Below, piece by piece: positions 1-5,811 of a stretch of DNA of 11,497 nt. The DNA comes from Ovoidimarina sp050299695 (lineage in GTDB: Bacteria > Pseudomonadota > Alphaproteobacteria > Rhodobacterales > Rhodobacteraceae). A program made the position numbers and the translations under genes. The notes below the pieces were generated by a model. The model worked only from the letters and a program-made list of their open reading frames with translations, made no database searches and was not told where the DNA came from. Each line of letters opens with the position of its first letter. The stretch's first letter is position 1. The stretch is from contig JBNKWI010000105.1 of NCBI GenBank assembly GCA_050299695.1, forward strand, positions 1 to 11,497. Reading direction: 5' to 3'.

Positions 1-351
1 CACTGGCTGGCGGGTCCGGGCGAGATCGGGGCGCTGGCGCAGGGGATCCTGGCGCAGGGTCCGGCGCTCGTCTGCATCACCGAGGGGGCGAAGGGGGTAA
101 CGGGCTATACCGCGGGCGGCGCCCGTCGCGTGGGCTCGGAGAAGGTGGCCGTGGTGGATACTGTGGGCGCGGGCGACACGTTCAACGCGGGGCTTCTGGC
201 GGCGCTGCACGAGGCGGGCGCGCTGACCAAGGCGGGGCTGCGGGGGCTGGGTGATGCGGCGCTGGATGCGGCGCTGGCGATGGGCAACCGGGCCGCGGCG
301 GTGACGGTGAGCCGGGCCGGCGCCAACCCGCCCTGGCGGCACGAACTGTGA
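1..351 (+). CDS. PfkB-family carbohydrate kinase, C-terminal part (5' end outside window)
   Basis: This is the last 116 residues of a ribokinase/PfkB-superfamily sugar kinase; the reading frame is open from base 1, so the N-terminus lies outside the window. The family phosphorylates a sugar or nucleoside with ATP in the cytoplasm. The clearest evidence is DTVGAGDTFNAGLL at fragment residues 57-70, the second PfkB signature. Its GAGD forms the anion hole and supplies the catalytic Asp. The upstream segment with CITEGAKG matches the usual nucleotide-binding strand before that signature. A fructokinase is plausible from the overall style, but substrate cannot be read from this half, as the sugar-binding residues are mostly N-terminal. 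Its TGA overlaps the GTG start of dtd (GTGA), which suggests translational coupling. Family assignment is strong; substrate is unknown. Confidence 0.88.
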   Translation, partial: HWLAGPGEIGALAQGILAQGPALVCITEGAKGVTGYTAGGARRVGSEKVAVVDTVGAGDTFNAGLLAALHEAGALTKAGLRGLGDAALDAALAMGNRAAAVTVSRAGANPPWRHEL

Positions 352-791
352 GGGCGCTGATCCAGCGCGTCACCGAGGCGAAAGTCGAGGTGGCGGGCGA
401 GGTTCTCGGCGCGATCGGACCCGGCATGCTGGTCCTGGTCTGCGCGATGGCGGGCGACGGCGAGGCGGAGGCGCGGGCGCTGGCGGCGAAACTGGCCAAG
501 CTCCGGATCTTCCGCGACGAGGCGGACCGGATGAACCTTTCGGTGCGGGATGCGGGCGGCGCGGCCCTGGTGGTGAGCCAGTTCACGCTGGCGGCGGATA
601 CGTCGCGCGGCAACCGGCCGGGGTTTTCCAGCGCGGCGCCGCCGGAAGAAGGCGAGCGGCTTTACGAGGCCTTCGCTGGGTTCCTGGCCGAGGAGGGCGT
701 GCCGGTCGCGCGCGGGCGCTTCGGGGCCGACATGGCGGTGAGCCTCGTCAATGACGGCCCGGTTACGATGTGGATCGACACGGCGGCCTGA
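348..791 (+). CDS. dtd: D-aminoacyl-tRNA deacylase (Dtd)
   Basis: Dtd hydrolyses D-amino acids (for example D-Tyr) and mischarged glycine from tRNA in the cytosol, a chirality proofreading step. The 147-residue length matches the family (E. coli about 145). Two signatures are intact: SQFTL at residues 77-81, with the conserved Thr80, and NDGPVT at 135-140, which contains the Gly-cisPro pair that excludes L-amino acids. The start MRALIQRVTEAKVEV aligns well with the usual Dtd N-terminus, so the GTG at 348 is the start. It lies inside the stop region of the kinase gene (GTGA overlap), so initiation probably relies on coupling. The C-terminus after VTMWI is short, as is usual. The gene converges on clpX; a hairpin just after its stop suits clpX better than dtd. 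Confidence 0.96.
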   Translation: MRALIQRVTEAKVEVAGEVLGAIGPGMLVLVCAMAGDGEAEARALAAKLAKLRIFRDEADRMNLSVRDAGGAALVVSQFTLAADTSRGNRPGFSSAAPPEEGERLYEAFAGFLAEEGVPVARGRFGADMAVSLVNDGPVTMWIDTAA

Positions 792-798
792 CGCGCGC

Positions 799-820
799 AA
801 AAAGGGCGCCATCGGCGCCC
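799..820 (-). terminator. Rho-independent terminator of the clpP-clpX unit
   Basis: A perfect 7-bp stem, GGGCGCC (804-810) and GGCGCCC (814-820), closes a 3-base loop. Read on the minus strand it is followed by five T residues (799-803 are A on the plus strand). It begins about 24 bases after the clpX stop. On the plus strand no T-tract follows, so it is at best a weak terminator for dtd. Confidence 0.8.
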
Positions 821-843
821 CGGTTCGATGGCTTGGCCGGCGC

Positions 844-2112
844 TCAGCCGGCGTTGGCGGGGGCCTTCTTGCCTTCGTCGGAGAAGATCATCAGGGGGGC
901 GGCATCGGAGACCACGGCCTCCTCGTTCACCACAACTTCCTCGATCGATTCCATGCCCGGCAGGTCGAACATCGTGTCGAGGAGGATGTCCTCCATGATC
1001 GAGCGCAGGCCGCGTGCGCCGGTCTTGCGCTCGATGGCCCGCTTGGCGATGGCGTTCAGCGCATCCTCGGTGAAGGTGAGCTTGGTGTCCTCGAGCTCGA
1101 AGAGCCGCTGATACTGCTTCACGAGCGCGTTCTTCGGCTGGGTCAGGATGGTGACCAGCGCCGCTTCGTCGAGATCCTCGAGCGTCGCGATCACCGGGAG
1201 ACGTCCGACAAATTCGGGGATCAGGCCGAATTTCAGAAGGTCCTCCGGCTCGAGCTCGGTGAAGAGCTCGCCGGTGCCGCGGGCGTCCGGGTCGCGCACC
1301 TCGGCGCCGAAGCCCATGGCCGACCCCTTGCCGCGCTGGGCGATGATCTTCTCGAGACCCGCGAAGGCGCCGCCGCAGATGAACAGGATGTTCGTGGTGT
1401 CCACCTGAAGGAATTCCTGCTGCGGATGCTTGCGGCCGCCCTGGGGCGGAACGCTCGCCACGGTGCCTTCCATGATCTTCAGGAGCGCCTGCTGCACCCC
1501 TTCGCCCGACACGTCGCGGGTGATCGAGGGGTTGTCGGACTTCCGCGTGATCTTGTCGACCTCGTCGATATAGACGATGCCGCGCTGCGCGCGTTCGACG
1601 TTGTACTCGGAGGCCTGCAGGAGCTTGAGGATGATGTTTTCGACATCCTCGCCGACATAGCCGGCCTCTGTCAGCGTGGTCGCGTCAGCCATGGTGAAGG
1701 GCACGTCGAGGATCCGCGCGAGCGTCTGGGCGAGGAGCGTCTTGCCGCAGCCGGTGGGGCCGATCAGCAGGATGTTCGATTTCGCGAGTTCGATGTCTCC
1801 GGATTTCGCCGCGTGGTTCAGCCGCTTGTAGTGGTTGTGCACGGCGACGGAGAGGACCCGCTTGGCATGCTTCTGCCCGATCACGTAATCGTCGAGAACG
1901 TCGCAGATCTCCTTCGGCGTTGGCACGCCGTCGGCGGATTTCAGGCCGGCCGACTTGGTCTCCTCGCGGATGATGTCCATGCAGAGTTCGACGCATTCGT
2001 CGCAGATGAACACCGTCGGTCCGGCAATGAGCTTGCGCACCTCATGCTGACTCTTCCCGCAGAAGGAGCAGTAGAGCGTATTCTTGCTTTCATTGCCGGA
2101 TGAACTAGCCAT
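844..2112 (-). CDS. clpX: ClpX, ATP-dependent unfoldase subunit of ClpXP
   Basis: ClpX is the hexameric AAA+ unfoldase that recognises tagged proteins, unfolds them with ATP and feeds them into ClpP. The 422-residue length is typical. Domains in order: N-terminal zinc-binding domain with Cys15, Cys18, Cys37 and Cys40; Walker A GPTGCGKT at 118-125; the GYVG pore loop at 151-154; Walker B with Asp183-Glu184 (YIDEVDKI); the RKH loop at 227-229; FVGR with the arginine finger; and GARGLRS (sensor 2) near the C-terminus. The ClpP-docking loop reads MGF at 266-268 where E. coli has IGF. The ATG at 2110-2112 is preceded on the minus strand by GAGG at normal spacing. It follows clpP after 120 bases, so both may share transcripts, though a separate clpX promoter is possible. 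In alphaproteobacteria ClpXP degrades cell-cycle regulators such as CtrA. Confidence 0.98.
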   Translation of the reverse strand: MASSSGNESKNTLYCSFCGKSQHEVRKLIAGPTVFICDECVELCMDIIREETKSAGLKSADGVPTPKEICDVLDDYVIGQKHAKRVLSVAVHNHYKRLNHAAKSGDIELAKSNILLIGPTGCGKTLLAQTLARILDVPFTMADATTLTEAGYVGEDVENIILKLLQASEYNVERAQRGIVYIDEVDKITRKSDNPSITRDVSGEGVQQALLKIMEGTVASVPPQGGRKHPQQEFLQVDTTNILFICGGAFAGLEKIIAQRGKGSAMGFGAEVRDPDARGTGELFTELEPEDLLKFGLIPEFVGRLPVIATLEDLDEAALVTILTQPKNALVKQYQRLFELEDTKLTFTEDALNAIAKRAIERKTGARGLRSIMEDILLDTMFDLPGMESIEEVVVNEEAVVSDAAPLMIFSDEGKKAPANAG

Positions 2113-2178
2113 GTCAAAACCTCGGCGGCAGCGTGCCTGTTCGTGCGCCCGGGCCCTTCGGGCCTCGTCTAGCCTTAG

Positions 2179-2207
2179 AGCCTATGGCAGACGATACCGG
2201 GGCACAA
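2179..2207 (-). promoter_or_regulatory. Possible clpX promoter
   Basis: Read on the minus strand, TTGTGC (2207-2202) and TAGGCT (2184-2179) are separated by 17 bases and lie about 70-95 bases before the clpX start. This resembles a housekeeping -35/-10 pair, but both hexamers deviate from consensus. A small hairpin (GGCCC, 3-base loop, GGGCC, 2152-2164) follows in the leader without a T-tract. The existence of a separate clpX promoter is an inference. Confidence 0.3.
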
Positions 2208-2232
2208 CGGCGAATTTTGGGCAGATTTGTTA

Positions 2233-2859
2233 CTAATCCGTTGATTCAGGTTTCTCGCGGCTGTCGACGATCTGGTCGATCAGGCCCCATTCCTTGGCTT
2301 CCTCGGCCGTCATGAAGTTGTCGCGCTCGAGCGCGTCCTCGACCTTCTTGAGCGTCTGGCCGGTATGCTTCACGTAGATTTCATTTAGTTGCCGCTTCAG
2401 CCGCTCGGTGTGGCGCGCGTGGATCATGATGTCGGTCGCCTGACCCTGGTAGCCGCCCGAGGGCTGGTGGACCATGATCGAGGAATTCGGCAGCGAGAAG
2501 CGCATCCCCGGCTCGCCGGCGGTCAGGAGCAGCGAGCCCATCGAGGCCGCCTGCCCCACCACGAGCGTCGACACTTTCGGGCGGATGTACTGCATTGTGT
2601 CGTAGATCGAGAGACCCGCCGTGACGACCCCGCCCGGCGAGTTGATGTACATCGAGATTTCCTTCGAGGGATTCTCGGCCTCCAGGTGCAGGAGCTGGGC
2701 CACGACAAGCTGGCTCATCCCGTCATGCACGGGGCCGTTCACGAAGACGATCCGTTCCTTCAGGAGCCGCGAGAAGATGTCGTAGGCCCGTTCGCCGCGC
2801 GACGTCTGCTCGACAACCATCGGGACGAGGTTCATGTAGGTTTCTACTGGGTTCTGCAT
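2233..2859 (-). CDS. clpP: ClpP, ATP-dependent Clp protease proteolytic subunit
   Basis: ClpP is the serine peptidase that forms a two-ring tetradecamer and degrades proteins delivered by ClpX or ClpA. The 208-residue length matches the family (E. coli 207). The catalytic triad can be placed by alignment with E. coli ClpP: Ser106 in GQAASMGS, His131 in MVHQP, and Asp180 in ERDNF. The conserved stretches YINSPGG (71-77) and GGYQGQATDI (135-144) are intact. The start MQNPVETYMNLVPMVVEQTSRGER fits; the N-terminus is short, with only a brief propeptide before the mature Met-Val region. On the minus strand an AGGCAGGA box sits five or so bases before the ATG. The gene lies upstream of clpX in the same orientation. 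The trigger-factor gene (tig) often found before clpP is absent here; an arsR-type gene diverges instead. Confidence 0.98.
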   Translation of the reverse strand: MQNPVETYMNLVPMVVEQTSRGERAYDIFSRLLKERIVFVNGPVHDGMSQLVVAQLLHLEAENPSKEISMYINSPGGVVTAGLSIYDTMQYIRPKVSTLVVGQAASMGSLLLTAGEPGMRFSLPNSSIMVHQPSGGYQGQATDIMIHARHTERLKRQLNEIYVKHTGQTLKKVEDALERDNFMTAEEAKEWGLIDQIVDSREKPESTD

Positions 2860-2902
2860 GGTTCCTGCCTGCTGACGAGAAGGGACGTTTATCCAAGGAG
2901 TG

Positions 2903-2991
2903 TTACGGTAGTCTTAGGAGGCGCCGCAAGGGTACCTCCGTTCGGGCACTTATGACTCCTTGACATGAATGTAAATAGCCGCTTACCGTAA
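2903..2991. repeat. 8-bp inverted repeat TTACGGTA / TACCGTAA in the clpP-arsR gap
   Basis: TTACGGTA at 2903-2910 and its exact complement TACCGTAA at 2984-2991 lie 73 bases apart in the divergent gap. The right copy is part of a 9-base dyad, TTAC-C-GTAA (2983-2991), that ends four bases before the arsR ATG. The left copy lies about 50 bases upstream of the clpP ATG. The position suits an autoregulatory ArsR operator that might also touch clpP, but this is inference and a chance match of an 8-mer is possible. Confidence 0.4.
2960..2988 (+). promoter_or_regulatory. Candidate arsR promoter, possibly giving a leaderless mRNA
   Basis: A perfect TTGACA -35 hexamer lies at 2960-2965. With 17-base spacing the -10 would be TTACCG (2983-2988), a poor hexamer. 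Transcription would then begin at or next to the ATG at 2995. No Shine-Dalgarno sequence precedes that ATG, which is consistent with leaderless translation. A TAAATA at 2972-2977 could be an alternative -10 but has no good -35. Confidence 0.4.
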
Positions 2992-2994
2992 GTT

Positions 2995-3309
2995 ATGACT
3001 TACGATGCTGCGATCACCGCCCTGGCCGACCCGACTCGCCGCGCGATCGTCGAGGCGTTGCGCGCCGCGCCGCAGCCGGTGGGCCGGATCGCTTGTGTGC
3101 TGCCGGTGAGCCGGCCGGCGGTTTCGCAGCACCTGCGGGTGCTGGCGGAGGCGGGGCTGGTGACCGCCGAGGCGGAAGGCACGCGGCGGATCTACCGGCT
3201 GGCGCCGCAGGGCTGGGCCGCGCTCCGCGAGTATCTCGATGCAATGTGGGACGATGCGCTCGCCGCCTATGCAACCGCCGCCCATGACCAATCCAGGAGG
3301 AGCCCATGA
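2995..3309 (+). CDS. ArsR-family winged-helix transcriptional regulator
   Basis: This is a 104-residue DNA-binding protein of the ArsR/SmtB fold. The N-terminus MTYDAAITALADPTRRAIV is typical of the subfamily that sits beside SRPBCC/AHSA1 genes, which fixes the ATG at 2995 although no ribosome-binding site is visible. The recognition region is VSRPAVSQHLRVLAEAGLV at about 38-56, followed by the wing EGTRRIYRLAP (61-71). The metal-binding ELCVCDL motif of classical ArsR is absent and the only Cys is residue 34, so metal sensing is unlikely. Such regulators usually repress their own operon; the ligand here is unknown. The stop overlaps the next start as ATGA, so the two proteins are probably made together. 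A 9-base dyad just before the start could be its operator. Confidence 0.92.
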   Translation: MTYDAAITALADPTRRAIVEALRAAPQPVGRIACVLPVSRPAVSQHLRVLAEAGLVTAEAEGTRRIYRLAPQGWAALREYLDAMWDDALAAYATAAHDQSRRSP

Positions 3310-3758
3310 CCGACCCCGTCCGAAAGACCGTCACCGTACCGCTTGCGGCAAAAGAGGCATTCGCGCTCTTCACGGAGGGGCTCGACCGGTGGTGGCCGAA
3401 GGCAACGCATTCGCTGTCTGGCGCCAAGGCAAGCGTCCGGGTGGAGCCGCGCGAGGGCGGGAAAGTGATCGAGACAAAGCCCGACGGCAGCGAGGCGCCC
3501 TGGGGAACGGTCACCGATTGGGAGCCGGGCGCGCGGTTCGGGCTCGACTGGTATGTGGGCCGCACGCCGGACGAGGCGACCCATGTCGACGTGGTCTTCA
3601 CCCAGACCGAAGCGGGGACACGGGTGGACCTCACCCATTCCCGCTGGGAGGCGCTGGGGCCGAAAGCGACGGAGGTTCAGGCCGGTTACGCCACCGGTTG
3701 GGACCATGTGCTTGGCGTGTGCTTCGCCGGGCATTGCGGCGCGCGGGTCGCCGCCTGA
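3306..3758 (+). CDS. SRPBCC / AHSA1-like (START-fold) protein
   Basis: This 150-residue cytosolic protein resembles the AHSA1-like branch of the SRPBCC (Bet v 1/START) superfamily, whose members form a hydrophobic ligand cavity. Family-typical features include the beginning RKTVTVPLAAKEAFALFTE, the DRWWP segment around 28-32, the PWGTVTDWEPGARF strand-loop in the middle, and GYATGWDHVL near the C-terminus, which forms the long closing helix. No signal peptide or membrane segment is seen. A strong AGGAGG at 3295-3300 lies five bases before the ATG, and the start overlaps the arsR stop (ATGA). Pairs of ArsR regulator and AHSA1-like protein are a common arrangement; the SRPBCC partner may bind or process the effector, but its substrate cannot be inferred. 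Confidence 0.88.
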   Translation: MTDPVRKTVTVPLAAKEAFALFTEGLDRWWPKATHSLSGAKASVRVEPREGGKVIETKPDGSEAPWGTVTDWEPGARFGLDWYVGRTPDEATHVDVVFTQTEAGTRVDLTHSRWEALGPKATEVQAGYATGWDHVLGVCFAGHCGARVAA

Positions 3759-3855
3759 GAGGCATGTCCGCCGGAATTGGGGGATTCCCTTGCCTTCTTG
3801 GCTGTGACATGGTTCGCCCCATGAGCCGCCCCGAAGAGGCGGCGTGAGGCAGAGC

Positions 3856-4158
3856 ATGACCCAGACCCTGAAACGCCCCGCACTCGGCGCGGCCATCTAC
3901 CTGACGCTGATGTGCCTGGCGGCGATGTATTTCACCTTCGCCAGCGTGCAGGGTGATTACGGGCTGTTCCGGCGGGTGCAGATCGAGGCGGAGAAGGCCG
4001 GGCTCGAAGCGGAGCGCGCGGCGCTCCAGGCCGAGGTGGCCGCCTTGCAGAACAAGACCCGGCGGCTTTCGGACGACTACCTGGATCTGGAGCTCCTGGA
4101 CGAGCAGGCGCGCGACGTGCTGGGTCTGGTGCGGCCGGACGAGATCGTGCTGCACTAG
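3856..4158 (+). CDS. ftsB: FtsB/DivIC-type septum formation initiator
   Basis: FtsB is a small bitopic inner-membrane protein that joins FtsL and FtsQ and helps activate septal peptidoglycan synthesis. The 100-residue product has a short cytoplasmic start, one hydrophobic segment at about 10-30 (GAAIYLTLMCLAAMYFTF), then a periplasmic coiled coil rich in Glu, Ala and Leu (about 40-68), ending in KTRRLSDDYLDLELLDEQARDVLGLVRPDE, a style typical of alphaproteobacterial members. The ATG at 3856 is preferred over an in-frame GTG at 3844, because GAGG (3846-3849) lies six bases before it. A 6-bp hairpin (3825-3830 with 3838-3843) sits just upstream of this ribosome-binding site. Eno, a frequent upstream neighbour, is not here; the SRPBCC gene ends 97 bases upstream. 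Its stop is 18 bases from the stop of a convergent unknown gene. Confidence 0.87.
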   Translation: MTQTLKRPALGAAIYLTLMCLAAMYFTFASVQGDYGLFRRVQIEAEKAGLEAERAALQAEVAALQNKTRRLSDDYLDLELLDEQARDVLGLVRPDEIVLH

Positions 4159-4187
4159 GGGCGCACCAAGAGCGGGTCAGTCGCCCC
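4158..4187. terminator. Weak inverted repeat spanning two convergent stop codons
   Basis: GGGGCG (4158-4163) and CGCCCC (4182-4187) form a 6-bp arm pair around an 18-base loop that covers the ends of ftsB and of the minus-strand gene. There is no T-tract on either strand, so a terminator role is only a possibility. Confidence 0.25.
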
Positions 4188-4605
4188 CGTTGATGTGTCC
4201 CAGATACGACTGAAAGTTCGTCCAGCCGGACCCACTCTCATCGAGCCACTCCTCATTCCCCGCGTCGAGAATCCACCAGCCCGTGGCCTTCCGCAGCCGC
4301 GCCAGATGGGGCATCGGATCGCCGCTTCCCCGGACGCCGAACTCGAGCACGCGCACCGGCGTGTCGTCGGTCACGAAGAACTCGAACAGGAGGTCGCCGA
4401 GCGTCCAGAAACCCTCACGGAAGGACAGGCCGCCGTCCATGCTCATCGGGGCTTCCCAGGCAGTCCGCGGGAAGACCCTGTCAAGCGCCGCGATGACGTC
4501 CTGCTGCGAGCCCATGGGATCTCCGGCCCAGTCCTCCGAGACAACGTCCGGCGGTGGCGGCGATCCGTCGAAGGCGAAGGCTGCAAGATCCCAACTCATG
4601 CCCAT
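4177..4605 (-). CDS. Unrecognised 142-residue protein
   Basis: I do not recognise this protein. It starts MGMSWDLAAFAFDG, followed by a Pro-rich loop (PPPPDV at about 17-22), and is acidic and rich in Trp and Gly. Visible segments are a predicted helix around QQDVIAALDRVFP, a strand-rich middle (DGGLSFREGFWTLGDLLFEFFVTDD), a PVRVLEFGVRGSGDPMPHLARLRKATGWWILDAGNEEWLD stretch split by turns, and a WTNFQSYLGHINGGD end. No signal peptide, membrane segment or nucleotide-binding motif is seen. The compact acidic make-up recalls small immunity-type or other accessory proteins, but that is only an impression. The start may be the ATG at 4603-4605 or the third codon ATG at 4597-4599; the ribosome-binding site is weak. 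It is opposite in strand to ftsB and pdhA, between which it lies. Base composition does not stand out clearly. Confidence 0.75.
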   Translation of the reverse strand: MGMSWDLAAFAFDGSPPPPDVVSEDWAGDPMGSQQDVIAALDRVFPRTAWEAPMSMDGGLSFREGFWTLGDLLFEFFVTDDTPVRVLEFGVRGSGDPMPHLARLRKATGWWILDAGNEEWLDESGSGWTNFQSYLGHINGGD

Positions 4606-4731
4606 GGAATTCCGGGGCCACGTGCCGATGTCAAGCTACGCGACCACATCGGGAGCCCTGCGCCACACGCATGGCGGGAATTCCGCCTGCGGCGCGGTGC
4701 AACGGCACTTTCGCCGTGCCTCCGGCTGGGC

Positions 4732-4765
4732 TATCATGTAGAAAATAGTTCAACGCTAAACTATT
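4732..4765 (+). promoter_or_regulatory. pdhA promoter -10 and overlapping near-palindromic operator
   Basis: TATCAT at 4732-4737 resembles a -10 hexamer; the corresponding -35 (TTTCGC, 4709-4714, 17-base spacing) is weak. A dyad AATAGTT (4744-4750), 8 bases, AACTATT (4759-4765) begins where transcription would be expected to start. Its core TAGTTCAACGCTAAACTA matches its own complement at 14 of 18 positions. The strong GGAGG of pdhA (4778-4782) follows downstream, 11 bases before the ATG. A repressor site is a reasonable reading; the regulator is unknown. Confidence 0.5.
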
Positions 4766-4793
4766 CTGACGACAGAGGGAGGAGCTGCCGGCA

Positions 4794-5810
4794 ATGGCAA
4801 CGCGCAAGGCTGCGGCCAAACCGAACGTGTCGAAGGACGAGCTCCTTCACTACTACCGCGAAATGCTTCTGATCCGCCGCTTCGAGGAGAAGGCGGGCCA
4901 GCTCTACGGGATGGGCCTGATCGGCGGCTTCTGCCACCTCTATATCGGCCAGGAGGCGGTTGTCGTCGGGCTCGAGGCCGCCGCCGAGGAAGGCGACAAG
5001 CGGGTGACCTCCTACCGCGACCACGGCCACATGCTGGCCTGCGGCATGGACCCCAGGGGCGTCATGGCCGAGCTCACCGGCCGCGAGGGCGGCTATTCCA
5101 AGGGCAAGGGCGGCTCGATGCACATGTTCAGCCGCGAGAAGCATTTCTACGGCGGCCACGGCATCGTCGGCGCGCAGGTGCCGATCGGGGCGGGTCTGGC
5201 CATGGCCGACAAGTATCTCGGCAACGGACGGGTGACCTTCACCTATTTCGGCGATGGCGCGGCGAACCAGGGCCAGGTCTACGAGACCTACAACATGGCC
5301 GAGCTCTGGGACCTGCCGGTGGTCTTCGTGATCGAGAACAACCAGTACGCAATGGGGACCTCGGTGAAGCGGGCGACCAAGTCGACCACGCTCTACGAGC
5401 GCGGCGTGGCCTACGGGATCCCGGGCGAGCAGGTCGACGGGATGGACGTCTTGGCCGTGAAGGCCGCGGGCGAGAAGGCGGTGGCGCATTGCCGCGCGGG
5501 CAAGGGCCCCTACATCCTCGAGGTGATGACCTATCGCTATCGCGGCCACTCGATGTCGGACCCGGCGAAGTACCGCACCCGCGAGGAAGTACAGGAGATG
5601 CGCGAGAAGCGGGACGCGATCGAGCATGTGCGGACGATGCTCCTGACCGGCAAGCACGCCTCCGAGGACGACCTCAAGGCGATCGACAAGGAGATCAAGG
5701 ACATCGTGAACGAAGCGGCGGAGTTCTCGAAGGAGAGCCCGGAGCCGGCGCTTTCCGAGCTCTGGACCGACATCTATGCCGATGCGCTGCCGCAAGGGGA
5801 GGCTCACTGA
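4794..5810 (+). CDS. pdhA: Pyruvate dehydrogenase E1 component, alpha subunit
   Basis: PdhA pairs with PdhB as the thiamine-diphosphate-dependent E1 that decarboxylates pyruvate and reductively acetylates the lipoyl group of E2. The 338-residue length is normal for the alpha2-beta2 type E1. The thiamine-diphosphate motif starts with GDGAANQG at 153-160 and ends with the Asn pair at 182-183 (ENNQYAM), which bind the Mg and diphosphate. The loop YRYRGHSMSDPAKYR (247-261) matches the region that carries the regulatory serine in mitochondrial E1 alpha and the conserved His of the active site. MHMFSREKHFYGGHGIVGAQVP (109-130) is also diagnostic. The ATG at 4794 follows a GGAGG with an 11-base gap. 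The pdhB start is one base after the pdhA stop, so they form one operon. Confidence 0.98.
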   Translation: MATRKAAAKPNVSKDELLHYYREMLLIRRFEEKAGQLYGMGLIGGFCHLYIGQEAVVVGLEAAAEEGDKRVTSYRDHGHMLACGMDPRGVMAELTGREGGYSKGKGGSMHMFSREKHFYGGHGIVGAQVPIGAGLAMADKYLGNGRVTFTYFGDGAANQGQVYETYNMAELWDLPVVFVIENNQYAMGTSVKRATKSTTLYERGVAYGIPGEQVDGMDVLAVKAAGEKAVAHCRAGKGPYILEVMTYRYRGHSMSDPAKYRTREEVQEMREKRDAIEHVRTMLLTGKHASEDDLKAIDKEIKDIVNEAAEFSKESPEPALSELWTDIYADALPQGEAH

Positions 5811-5811
5811 C

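Noticed and set aside
105..812. 235-codon minus-strand frame opposite the kinase and dtd
   Set aside because: Composition is Arg/Ala-rich without motifs; the plus-strand genes are well supported.
751..2103. 450-codon plus-strand open frame opposite clpX
   Set aside because: clpX on the minus strand has all AAA+ motifs; the plus frame has no recognisable domain and begins inside dtd.
2152..2164. Small hairpin in the clpX leader as a terminator between clpP and clpX
   Set aside because: Only five base pairs and no T-tract on the minus strand.
3825..3843. Hairpin before the ftsB ribosome-binding site
   Set aside because: A 6-bp GC stem with a 7-base loop and no T-tract; common by chance in this base composition, so not listed as a separate feature.
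3844..3855. Upstream GTG as ftsB start
   Set aside because: The ATG at 3856 has better Shine-Dalgarno spacing, and the four extra residues add nothing family-like.
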